Origin: Haliotis asinina
Lineage: Eukaryota; Mollusca; Gastropoda; Lepetellida; Haliotidae
Reading direction: 5' to 3'
NCBI RefSeq assembly: GCF_037392515.1
Contig: NC_090281.1
Coordinates: forward strand, 51,872,753-51,936,752
Length of the DNA: 64,000 nt
In this document: positions 1 through 36,900 of the stretch, in pieces
How positions within the stretch are numbered: position 1 is the stretch's first letter
Layout: each line of letters begins with the position of its first letter
Notes under the pieces: model-generated
Databases searched by the model: none
What the model saw: only the letters and a program-made list of their open reading frames with translations
Told to the model about the DNA's origin: nothing
Position numbers and translations under genes: made by a program

Positions 1-312
1 TCCAGTTGAATTATGTTTAGTATAACAAATCTGATGATAGTTATCCATACAGACACACAGAGTTCAGAACAAAACGAATGTATATCAGGTTTTTCTACAT
101 TTATATAAAAAACAGCTCTTATTGCCTTCTGAGGAGACAAAAGTAGTTTTAAGCTAGCAACACCTCATTTCTCCAAGTATTTCTGAAGAGGAATTTAAAA
201 CTGTCATGAGGGACAATACTGAGATGGCATGTTCCTGCCACAAACGAAGAACAGTTTATCCACTTGCCCACATGATCTAACATTCATAAACCAACATGTA
301 TTCAGAATATAC

Positions 313-4177
<3,865 letters not shown>

Positions 4178-4801
4178 TGTTGGTCTATTTCTCTCAGCTG
4201 GTCAACAGTTATGTTTTCCTCTTATGACCACTTGACATTTATACACCTGCGAACAGGTTCATTCAAGGTACTCCAGCTGTCACTTCGTAACCAACAGTGC
4301 ATCAGTTAAACTTCTATGAACAGCTTCAGACCTAAGCACCTGTCCAGGTATCACCAGCTGATCACATCAATATGTCGATGACAGTTTTTGAAACTAGGCA
4401 CGTTCCAAACAATGATAAATTCTCTCTGAAAGGTGTTACGTGTATGCCTGACAGAAAACGACGGACAGACAGAAAATCTGAGTGAACGTTCGATTTATTA
4501 AGAAGATGTTGGCCTAAGCAATATCACGCCATTCAGTTGGTATGAGTACCCAACATAGTGCGAGGTGTCTTCTGACAGAAATGGACCAATGACAGACAAG
4601 AAATGTCGAGAGCCCCATTGTTTCAACATGCAAGATAAAATCCTCTGTTTTTCTTTAGAACTCATTCTGAAATTTGGAGAAAGGTTTGATTATTTTCTTG
4701 CCTAAAAGACTATTCTACAAATTTCGGTAATGTGTACTTATTTATATCATCCAATCGCGCATCTGATAGGAAGCCTGCCCTGAATTACAAAACAAAAAGC
4801 A
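4178..4801. promoter_or_regulatory. Divergent promoter region between SQLE and UCKL1
   Basis: These 624 bp separate the SQLE start codon (minus) from the UCKL1 start codon (plus), so both promoters and both 5' UTRs must lie here. A CCAAT pentamer sits near 4751, about 50 bp before the UCKL1 ATG. No TATA box stands out. An E-box-like CAGCTG lies near 4356. I did not find a convincing sterol regulatory element, though one would be expected for SQLE. Confidence 0.6.
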
Positions 4802-24807
<20,006 letters not shown>

Positions 24808-27800
24808 CCAATCAGTTGACAAAACTGATTCTGTTTGTGAACCAGCCTCATGAACACTAGCCAGTCAGTAACAAGAGGTTTCCTGCTCAGACAACAGCAG
24901 AGTCCTTCTCCTTGACGAGTTAAGCTAATCCTATCTATCACATTGCACTGGATAATCATGAGACGATGGTTGAGGCTGTGGTGACCATGGCAACTTGACA
25001 TATTAGAGGTAAATGTTGGTATACAAATGATGGGAGTATGGCTGTAAACACTGCATGTCAAACTGCTTTGAACATGAATTAAACTAATTAAGTAGGTATG
25101 GAGATCTGTCCGTGAAAACCTTTTTCAAGTTGCAGTAGTCTAAGCATTAAAGCTCTTGTTCTTAAGCTTGAACATTTCAAACAATGGCAATCTTACCTTA
25201 TTACTGTGCAATCAAAATTTGTAAATATTTAAAATACATATATTTTTAAAAACATTTAAAGACCATTTTGTTTGGGAATTAGATGTGTTGAAACAATTAA
25301 ATGCAAATTTCACTAGTTTTTCTTTTTTTTCTTTTTCTTTTTTTTGAAACTTGAATTTTGTTAATATTTTTGTCACATTTACTCTTTTCATGCTGATATT
25401 TTATCACTTAATCTTCCAATGTTTTAATTAATTGAAAACAGCAATACTGCTGCTGCTGGTTCTCTGAATTTCATAATGGAATCACACTTTTTTCACTCTG
25501 TGTATTGTTTGTAGATATATTCATGCCTTACATACTTGTGAAACTGGTTTCTATACACGAGAAATTGTTGCTCAACCTTCTTTATCTTTCCGCTTTGTTG
25601 CAGTTGTATCCTCTTGAAGTGATTGAAAGCAATCTGTTTTCACATTATATGTATTCTTATTCTTATAACTTGCATACTGCTGTCATGTTTCTGTGTGTTC
25701 CCAACAATTACAGGAATATAACTGAATCTTGGCACTCCCCTTCAATCTACTCTAACTGGCTTTGAGAACATATGTGTATCATAATCTTCATGGAAAATAT
25801 TCCACAGACAGGGTGTCAATGCTATTGTGCAAAATATCACAGTTATGCCAATCAGTGTTTTTTTCACCATTTGCATTAATGCTGTATGATATCAACTAAC
25901 TCTGTTGCGCTAATGTTTTTTATGTGCTTATTGTTATCTATTGCTTCGTTTTAAATATGTACTTTTGTGCATGTGGAGTGGACGCAAATGTTGTTTTATG
26001 TTACAATGGTTTGATGAAGGATGTTTGCTTTGTGCGTTTTGTATGGTTGAAAGATATGAATGTGAAACAAGACACAAAACTTGTACATATGCTGTAAGTG
26101 AGAGGGATAGTTTCTTATTGTTGTAAGTAAAGCCATGGGTTTTTCTACAGTACCATATCAGATTTGAAGCTGGAATCAATTTCATGACAGGAATATCACA
26201 AAAAGAAAGTTCTTTCAGTTTTGTTTATGTGAATAGCTGAAGAATTTCTCATGTGAGGTTAGTCAATATTCATTCAAACCATCTTTCAGTTTTGAAAACT
26301 GAAAGCTCATAACTTCATTTATTTACAACAGTTATTTATTGTGGAAAAGGGTGCGAGTGCTTGTTTGCTTTTGCATTTTTCTTCATTATAATAATTAATC
26401 ATCATTGAGCTTAAAGATTGTAAAATAGGTCATTAAGGCTCTGTTGTAAGATGTAGGTCATAGTCTTCTTTATGATGATCTGAATCTTTCTCACAAAAGA
26501 TCCAAAGTAAATACATGCTAAGCACAACCCGTCTGTAATGATTATACTTTGTAGGAATATTGTAACTTAGAATATTGTTCATTGTCATTTGTTATCAGTC
26601 ATCTCCTTTTTCCATGTCATTATATACTCAGGATGTTTTGAAGGGATCAAAAGATTTTCAATATTCCATGCCACTGTGCAACAATTTTATCTTCTCTTCA
26701 TACAACTCGTTTGAAATGAAATACATATTTGATTGAATGGCACATGACTGAATTCACTTTTAATCTGATTGACCTACCCCATTTACCTTACAATGTTTCA
26801 GGTTTCCGTTTGTGATTGACAGTTCACTACATAAGACAACCTGTTGTATGATCAGAAATCACTGAAACTGTCACTTCATGTTATATTTTGTTGAGAGTCA
26901 TAGTACTACTTGACATTGTATCCCAAATCTTCATCATGTACATGCTCACAGTTTGCCAGCTCATCCTCACCAAGTCATATATACATGTACTACTGGCCTT
27001 ATCATTCTAGATACTCACACTGATTTCTGTCACTTATTCAAATCATGATGCAAGGTTGCTTGCTGACATCAAGAGCCTCTCATATAAATCAACTTCATTG
27101 AACAGATTTACTATCACAAAAAGTACTCATCATTTACTGTTCATATTGATATTATTCCTTGTAACAGTAGGTTTATCCTGTGCTTTCATTATTACTTTGT
27201 AAACAATGGAGTGTACAGAACAGAACCCCACTGATGACAAGAAGCACCTGTCTCTAATGATATACTGTTTGTTCTTTTTGAGAAAAAGCATCAGTAAAAT
27301 GCCTTGTTTTCAGTATTTAACATGATATGGTAATTTTTGCCGGTAATAATTCTTGTGCAATCTCATCTTTGAAATTTTATCACAGTGTCTGTACACTATT
27401 TTTCAAACATACGCTGCAGTATATTAGTGGCTAGTAAAGTCCATTGATTTCCTGATTTCTATCCATTTTTTAATAAGTTTGTTCTTTACGAAGAAGCTGT
27501 GAATGGGGCAGGAACTAGAAGATGTGTGTTCCCATGTCTGCTTCTGACTCTGGGTATTAACTGATAAATGTCTTGGAGTGTAATTTTAAGGGCTGTTGGT
27601 CTCTTCACTATGTAGAAATACAGTGAACCTTTGACTTGCAATCAGGCACCTTAGAACCCTTTCAGTGCCCTTGCTTCATCAAGGCCAAATAAAGAAATGC
27701 TGCAGTTCCAAGTTAACCTCTTTAAAATTTGGAGTAGGTAGGATTTTTAGAAATACATCTAGGGACATTTAGCACTGGTTGTTGAGTTGTATATTCGGTA

Positions 27801-30269
27801 ACACTTGTTCTTACAGACACTCGATCTTATAGTAGACAAATGGACAATCGGGACATGGCAAAATCAAATTTGTTTTTAAATGACAATAAAAAATTGTTTT
27901 GCACACAAATAAAAGTGACACACTGATGCCCAAGAAACATTTCACAGTTTTAATTTAAACCTATTACTTCTCAATGCTGGACAGTTTTCTGTCCATCACT
28001 CATGAGTGGTGTTGTGTCCACTTTTAATGTTTTCTATTGAATCTCAAAACACACCGGTGCAATTTCACATTTTAATGGTACAATTAATTTTAATGGTACA
28101 AACCTTACATTGGACTGGTTTAGCATGTTATGAACTTGTCTAAAAATTACTAGTTTTTGTTAGCACTATTTGTTAGAAAACACCATCTTTAACTTCCTTT
28201 TAGTGTTACCAAAGTACATCTTCACCTCATGTCAACCAGCTTTATGAGATTTGGATTCACTAGTGATGTGGAGGTAGTTGGCACTCCCAGGATTATTAGG
28301 AGGTGGTGATAATGTGTAAACTTTGATGCTGGAGTTCTCAGACCGATAAACCGATTATCTTTGCATTTATGAACATCCCAGCATTTCAAAGGAATATTCA
28401 ACTTTACTACAGACTTGGCATTCAGAATCTATAATATATAATACATATATATGACACCAAACAAATGTTCATGCATGTTGAAGAGAGGTAAAAAAAAGAT
28501 GATCTCACCAATGTTTTGGGTTTTTTTTTCTTTTCTTTTAATTTGCAATTGCAACATCTCTGTCAGGAAGATGCTCCATTGAGTTTGATGTATTGATCAA
28601 TGTGGTGTGTGTATAATTTTTTAGAGTATGGATATAACCAACTGGCACGACTTTCCATGAAAGTTCAGTAAGATAGTCATTATATAAACCTGACCAATGA
28701 ACATTGCAAACTTGACTCCTTAAATATAAACATTGCTAGTTTCAGAGACATTTACAAGTATTTGTATGATTAGTAACTGGAAATAATTGTGGATGAAGTG
28801 AGGTTATGTTGCATTTACAAAGTGACTGGAGCATTATTAAGATTATTTTATTTCAGCATTCTAGTATGAATACCCAAAAAAAACTTTCAAACAAGGTTGC
28901 TTGGTGTGAGTGATGTGGAGTGATAAACATGTTCAATATGTACTAGGATCCTGCACCAAACTTGTTGAAAATGTATTGATAAATTACACAGCTTGAATTT
29001 AACTATGTAGTATGTATGTTTAATGAATTGGTTTATGAGGTCATTTCCATAATTACATGGAGTCATATTTAGTGTTATGAATGATGGTATAGTGAAAAAC
29101 AATATGAAGTCAGTCTTTGGCTGGGAAAATATACTGGTAGATGTTAACTGATGAAAGGCAACATGTGTTATCGTGTACAAAGCTTAGTATGTGTAAATGT
29201 AAACTTTGTATGTCCTTGTATTTGTTTTATCACCTTGACATGAAATACTTTGACACTATGATGAAGCTTGGATGCCAGCCAGGGCAGTCCCTGTGTGTGG
29301 ACTCAGTAAAAACATTGAAGAATGATCTCTGTTGAAGAATGATCTCTGTTGAATGTATTTCATCAATGTCGGTAAGTGTCATAGTATCTCATGTGTAAGC
29401 ACGAGTGGCATTCAGCTGAAATTGTATAATAGCAGTCATATTACCTCAATAAACAACATGTGTTTTGACAAATCCAAAGTGTTCTTCCAGCCCTTGAACT
29501 GAGTGCGATAGTCAGTCTCCATGTCCATCTGAACACAGCCTTAATTATGACATGCAGGTTGTACAAGTGTTAATAAGTCAACTAGTATAGGTGATATTGT
29601 TGTGATATTTTATAGGGAGAATCTATTCATCTCAACATCTAGATCTTCATTTTCGCATTAAATCTCCTTCGGTTTACTGATAACGTTTTCTGAGCAAGTT
29701 ATCCAAAATGTTTTGGGACTAGTCTCAATGAGTCTTATGGAATAGTGGGAGGAAGATTGACAAGACTTTCTCAGTATATGAACAACATATCTGGCTAAGA
29801 AAACCAATGGCATCATTTCTAGAGACTAATACTGAAAGTACTTATGCTGTAGGTGGCTGAAATAGTCCACCCATAGGATTAAAGTATGTTCTGTGCCCCA
29901 AAGGGGATATACACCAAGATTTCTTGTTTCTGTGTGTAACCTGGTTATTGTAACATTTATATTTTAATGGAACCTTTGTAGAGGGTCTTGATGTTGGGAT
30001 GAAGAGAACCCAATTTTGTTTCATGTTGATGTCATAGTTGCGGATGTGCTCGCATTGCCACTTAGCTGTCCAACATCCTATGTTGTATGTACAGGTAGTA
30101 TATCATGCTGGAGCTGATCACTGATTTTCAGACATTTGTTTATATGACCATAACATTTGTTTAGTTGATGGAATGTATCGATATGAAACTGAATATTGTC
30201 TTTTGTGTCTGTTTCACTGTCAACTTCTCAGGAAGGAGACAAAAGCAGAAACAGACTTGTATATTGTAT

Positions 30270-30275
30270 TTTATT
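30270..30275 (-). terminator. Candidate poly(A) signal for xylose isomerase
   Basis: TTTATT on the plus strand is AATAAA on the minus strand, 648 bp beyond the xylose isomerase stop codon. Confidence 0.35.
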
Positions 30276-30297
30276 CTTACACTGATGAATGAAAGGA

Positions 30298-30303
30298 AAT
30301 AAA
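30298..30303 (+). terminator. Candidate distal poly(A) signal for UCKL1
   Basis: AATAAA, 5.5 kb beyond the UCKL1 stop and only 23 bp past the opposing signal of the convergent gene. Nearer AATAAA words exist, so the site used is not known. Confidence 0.3.
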
Positions 30304-30922
30304 GTCTATTATTACAAGTACAGTTTTTGTTGAATGGTTGTTCTGGAGTACATTTTGCAAAAACATCTGATTCATAGTATGATGTTCAAATGGTCAAATA
30401 ACATGTAAAAACGAAACACAGGTGTTTGAAAGATATATAGGAATGTTTCCACCTGAAACGTACAATCTTAGCACTATACATCCATACTGGAAAAAAATCT
30501 TAGCAAGCAATATACATTGTGGAATGCAAGACAAAGTTAACATGGTATTTAAGTCAAAACACAGACATGACAAAAGCTTCATGGAAACCCTTCTGAAGGA
30601 CAGTTGACTGGTTGTGGGCAATGTAGTATGAAGCAATCACAGACTTCTACTATTGAAATAGTTTCTCTTGGACACCAGTTACATGCTTGCACAAGTTCCT
30701 TAAATCTGGTCACTTGTGTAACAAAAGATGATTTTGTAACCAGTACATAAGTATTCTCTCTAGTTCAAGTAATGTGCAAGAGAATGTTTCAGGTATATCC
30801 TGTACAAGTGTCTTCTATTATGATGTCGGATGTTCTTTTCATCAAAATTTCCCAATGTTAAACGCTTCATATCCATTTACTGCATGTTCAATCTTGAAAG
30901 ATGACATGCATGGAACTATCAT

Positions 30923-33900
30923 CTACATGAAGTAATTCAGCATGCTTTCATAATGTTCTTGTTCGCCAGATACACGCTGTGGTTCACCATTCTCAATGAT
31001 GTATTTCTGTAAAGAAGATAGAATTCAAATAAATGACACTAGCTATTTTGGATACAAAAATCTCTCCAGAAAGGCTCAAACCCTTCTGAACACATGCACG
31101 CACATATAGACAAGCAGATAGATAACATATCATAATACCTGCTGCAAAATTTAGCAGAAATGTTTCATGAGGATGTTAAAATATGTACCTCCAGTTCCTC
31201 AAAGTTTGCTTCTCCACTTTCAATCCTGGCACCGATTCCAGTACTATAGCTACTGTATCTGTCCTGAAACCGAGAAAGGATGTTTCGAATATAATGTATT
31301 CTGTTTGTACAGAGTGAAAATTTCAGAAAGAGCTTAAATAACATTTTAGCCAAATCCTATAGGCATGGAAAAGCATATTTTGTGAAATGCTTGGTTTCTG
31401 TGTCAAGACCACAAAAATGTGGTGTGAGTCTCAGTTGGCCTTCCTAGGAATTTACCGACTCGGGTTCTTAAATGGCATTCGTTCGAAATATTTCCAGTGA
31501 CGTTAAATATTAACTCACTCAGTCGTAGAAGACATACCAAATTCACTCCGTGAAACAAGATGTATTTGTTTGGCAAATGTATAGTGCTGGCGTAAAAAGA
31601 TCTATTATGATATTGTGGTCGTAAACTTAAACGTAGATTCCCAGGTGCATATGTTCCAAACCGTGAGGACAGTCATGTAATGTTGGCCTCACCTGAACAG
31701 CTTTTGGGATGGTACCATCACTGGCCACTCGGGCAGCAATCTTCAGGCCCCGGGCAAAGGCGTCCATTGCCCCTGGAAGAGGATAAATCATTGCTGTCAG
31801 TGCTTGGTTTGTCCAGTGTCAGCAGTTGTACATGAAGAACTCTTTCGGGAACTTTGATGACTATATTCTAATGCAGATACAAGTACTATGATAAAGTTAG
31901 TAATAACAAGTGGGAATTCACATGTCATCTCAGTCTTCATTGACACCAGGTGTTGGGCAATAACTCGGGGTGTCCACTGAAATCGAACTCGGACAGACTT
32001 TTGAAGAGCGATATTTGGACCACTAGGCTACCCTACGGCCCATAAACCAAGATTAATGCAGTCGTGCAATCACTACATGTATAGGAGCAAAGGTTTTAAT
32101 TAAAGACACAACCAGCCAGGTCCTGGTTGTCCTACCTATGTGAGCAATGAACATGTCGCGCAGTTCTGTAGATTCACGGCGGACCTTGCAGTCAAAGTTG
32201 AGTCCACCTGGCTGGATGCCTCCCTGGTCCAACACCACCTGAGCAGAACAGGAACTTGTTCAGTATTGTACAGATGGCATCTTGGTTAATAAAGCCGATG
32301 TTTGAGCTTGTCGTTTAAGCCGGAGGTTCATATTCCAGGCTGATGCAAATGGCTTATACCTAGCTCAGATTTATGTAAAAGCCTATTGAGCAAGATGTTG
32401 TATTTTCACCCTGGAATATGATACAACGTGTTTGTGTCTTATACAAACGTGAAAGGCGGATGACTAATGCCCTTGACATTACCAGATGTTAAAGGTCTAT
32501 AACCAACCTGATGCAACAGTTGATTGCCAAAGGTTTAGTTTTACTACTAATTCTAACCCGGATCTTAAAGGGTGTGTATCTACAGGAAAGAGGTCACAGG
32601 TTGAGAACAACCAGTCTTGATGCTTTACCGAAACAGATTCCATTTTGTAATTAGTCACCAAAAATCAGTGTTGACACTAGGGTATCGCGAGTTTGGTTAG
32701 CAGATCCTGCAGCGTCCCGATCCATAAAGCATTCATAGCACTATAGCATTCGTACGTCTACGGCAGACTGTTTAGTTACGACGGGTCGTAACGTTACGAA
32801 TGCATTGTGGATCGTGACCCTGCTCCACCGGGAACAACTGCCACTGACAGAATTTGCATTAACAGGTAGGTGTCTGACAGTAATTCTGACGACAAGGAGT
32901 ATCTCCACGAAGTGACAACGGTGAGATTCACTGCGACGTGGTACTGGGAATCCACCTTCCGCATGATCGGACACGGGTAGTGCTGGTCGTTCAGGTTACC
33001 TTCATCACTAGAGAAGTATTCTTGTAGTCCATAGGGAACTGGTCTGTGTCCCAGCCCAGATCGGGGGAGCCTGTGTTGGAGTCGATGGAGCCAAGCATAC
33101 CCATCCTATCATAAAAGACGAATACAATGCACATTTGGAAGTGAGTGAGTGAGTGAGTTAGTTTTACGCTGCACTCAGTATTAAAACTAAATGCCGACGG
33201 TCTGTAAATAATCGAATCTGCGCCGGACGGACCAGGAACCAACATCATTAACATGATCTACGCAAGTGGGATACGCTGACATGTGTCAACCCAGTCAGCG
33301 AACCTGACCACCCGATCACGTTAGTCAACTCTTACGACAAGCATGGGTTACTGGAGATCAGTTCTAACCCGGACCTTCACGGGTGGGCGCTGAGGCGAAC
33401 ATATCGTGATAGTGCTAGAGAGATGGCTCCAAGGACGCAATTTTGGTTCAGGAGAAACTATGACCAATAGTTTTCATACGTTTGTGTGAAGTTCAGAAAT
33501 AACAATAACAAAAAGTATTCAACCCATAGTGCAGTAGAGAAAGACGACCAGAGAACTTGCTTCAACGATGAACCCGTTGGGCCATTTACCAGGTTGATCG
33601 CAACGAGTATGACTTCATTACTGTTTGGTTTCGAGACCGATAATTTCATGAGGTAGTTTTGCTTGGTTGTTAGTTCGTCCCAGTGTCATGAACAATGCAA
33701 ATATCACCATGATGATGGTTGAGCTCTGTCGAGGACACACGCCGAAACGAGGCAATAGGAGAGGTGTGATCGTCGAAAATAACAGTCGCAGCTGACTACG
33801 ATCGATAGCATTAGATACACTAGATGTAAATCAGGGATTAGGTTTCCTCCTGGTTGGGTCAACTATAATTTATAATGCTTTCACTGGTTCGAGATCTACT

Positions 33901-36900
33901 TTTCTAAGAGCCGCATCCTGTGACAGATCCGAATATACAAAAAACAAAAACAGAAAACAACAAAACAAAAACAAAACTATAGGTAAATTCACTGCTTGTC
34001 GCAAGGACCCATATAAAGTTGAACCAACGGGCCCGACATGAAATCCTCCCGAATACAAGCAGGTGCTCGCCCAGTCAGGAGACAGAAGGTACGTACGCCG
34101 AGGCGACGACACAGTCGTGTTCGTAGGAGTGGCCGGCCAGAGTTGTATGGTTGGGTTCGATGTTCAGCTGAAACAGACACGGATAGCTGTTGATGAATTC
34201 AAAACCCCAGAGAATATCAGTCCTGTTCATGCACCAAAGCAGATTCCACATGATGTTTACAGGAAATAGTGACGAAAATTATATTTGGCTGTGTTAGTGA
34301 CGAAAATCAGTGACGTGTTTTTGATAAAAGATGACGATGAGTCACGTCTATGTTTCTTAACTTAATGTACCACGCACTTTGCTAACTTTGAACACATATA
34401 GTGGAATTCTGAAACTAATTTGTGGAATTCTGAAACTAATTTTAACAAACTTAAAGAAAACAAAAAAATATATCGTCAGGTCTGGCCATGTAATTTATAT
34501 TAGGACTGTATGACTCTGAGTGTAAGGAAATGAATAGTCTTATACAGGTTTCTAGTGGTATGTTCATGTAACATAAAATAATGTCTGATGAGTGGTCAAC
34601 TAGTATTGTAGTTATCTTTGGCAACCCACCTTGAACTCCTTGTCCAGGTCAAAGCTCTTCAGGAAGCCAATGACTGTCATGGCATCTACAAAGATACGTG
34701 CCGAACATACAGCAAGAGTGCCATTGTATAAGAAATGTCTTTAACAGTTCATAACTCAGAGACTTGGTATGGAGTTCTCAAACTGTTCTCATTGAGTGAT
34801 ATAAACACTTCATAAAAACTGTATTGACGAAGCAGTGTGATGCAGTTTTGTTGCTGTACCACAGGAGAGACCTGACTCCTAAACATCAGCTGTGGAAGTC
34901 AATTTTGAAGGATAATTCATTTTTGGTAGAACATGTATTTGTATTCTAGAAATGTCACTGAATTCAAATGCGTATTTGTACTATCACGCCATATGATTAA
35001 GATTTACACTGGATAATGTAAATAAATCACATTTGTCACAATAATACAATTTGCAACATTTCTGGTGAAACATTTCGCATATAAATACCTTCACAAATCA
35101 TTGGCCTTTTCTTAACAAGCAAATACTTATTTATAAACACGTTTCCATGGAAACAGTACCATAATCATACTGGTGTTTGGTGGGTTCTTTTGGCTTGGGT
35201 TCAATCAGGAAGGTCCCCGTGAAGCCGATCTTCTTCTTGTAATCTGCAGCATACAGTTCACATGAGTGCCTGTGTGCCTGTGTCTGTGCCTGTAGATTCT
35301 ATGAGTGCCATATGAGTCATTATTTCACAAATGGAGATGTTGTGTCAGCCGTATCACGGCGGCCCGTATGTGATCGAGTCTGGACCAGGGAAACCAGTCA
35401 TTGATATCACGGCGCAAAGCCATTCAGTATATCAGCCTCGGGTTGGGACTCTTGGGAATCATTTGTAACCCAGGAGCCCAACTGCTGCTACATGTCTCGG
35501 CCTTTATTCAAACTGACTATGAAAATATACCGTACCTGAAGCCATTCTGAAGAATTTCGCCATGTGGGTGACCTCGGCCTTGACATTGGTGTTGAGGATG
35601 CTGTGGTAGCCCTCTCGTCCTCCCCAAAACACTGACACAGAAGCAAACCGTTCACATACTGACCAACCTCGTACTTTGTGCAACCCAAGACATTAATTAC
35701 AGCCTTACATTGCACGTATATTAATCCCCAGAAAACCAAGCGTATAAAAGTTAACCATGCTGACACAATTAAACGTTATCTGAAATGCTGAAAAGACTTA
35801 CAATTCATCATATCAGAAGGTAACGACTTACTTCCAGTTTACTAGCTAAACCCTTCACCTGTTTGTCAAAAACGCTCTAGTGCATAGTTTTTTACGAAGG
35901 CGACAATCAAATACCTGCTGACTTACTGAACACAGATCGTGAAACTGCTGAACTTAACAGAAACATGACATACCCGCTTCCTTGCTGAATCCAACACGTG
36001 GATTGGGAACTGCTCGTCAACAATGTTCAGCGAGGGCGAGATGCGAGAGCGACAATCCAATGCCAGCCTTCTTGCTGAACCTAACATTTGAAAAAGTACG
36101 TGAATGCTTACCGAAGTTCTCTGCCCCGAGTCTCTTTGCGACCTCCAAGCCTTTCTTCACTTGAGCTGCCGCGTACGCGAACACGTGGGCGTCTGGGTTG
36201 GTACTAGCGCCGTTCATGTACCTGGTGACAGACAGATGCGATAGTAACACGTATGGTAGATGGATGTTCTAAGATGAAGGGGGTCAGCAAGTTGTCATCT
36301 TTGATGTACCATGTAACAACCGACTTCAATGGCCACTAATATTGATTTTTCTTCCATGGGGTAAAGTCCTTAGCTATATACACGTATGTAACGACAGCAT
36401 ATAACCGTGCGTGCCTACCCACCGGCGTAGTTGAAACAATACACATCTTGTCAGAGGCAGTGTTATAGAGTATTTAGGGACACGATTGAACTGACTTCAT
36501 CCACTTGGTGAATCTACATCGGCTCTGGCTACGGAGCACACCCAATATTACCTGGGGTGGACAAACAAGATGCAGGTTGCCACGGCAGTTACCTGGGATG
36601 GCGAGCAAGTTGCCATGACAACAACCTTTCATGGACGAACACCTTGCAGGTTGCAATGACAATTACTAGTATCTGGGATGGGCGAACAAGTTGCAGGTTG
36701 CCATGACAATTATCTGGGATGGGCAAACAGGTTGCAGGTTGCCATGACAATTATCTAGCATAGGCGACCAAGTTGAAGGTTGTCATGACAAGTACCTGGG
36801 ATGGGCAAACAGGTTGCAGGTTGCCCACAACAGTTTAACGCCAGTCTTCTTCTGAAGCTCCTCGGCCAGGTCCACGATCTCGTCCAGGTACTTGTTGGAC

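Larger units (their letters stand above)
24808..30922. other. Probable UCKL1 3' UTR and convergent spacer, no gene seen
   Basis: About 6.1 kb between the UCKL1 stop and the xylose isomerase stop. No conserved reading frame is visible on either strand; the short open frames lack family motifs. The stretch is AT-rich with few recognisable repeats, fitting a long 3' UTR. AATAAA words occur at several places (for example near 27685, 27906, 29449 and 30298). Confidence 0.55.
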
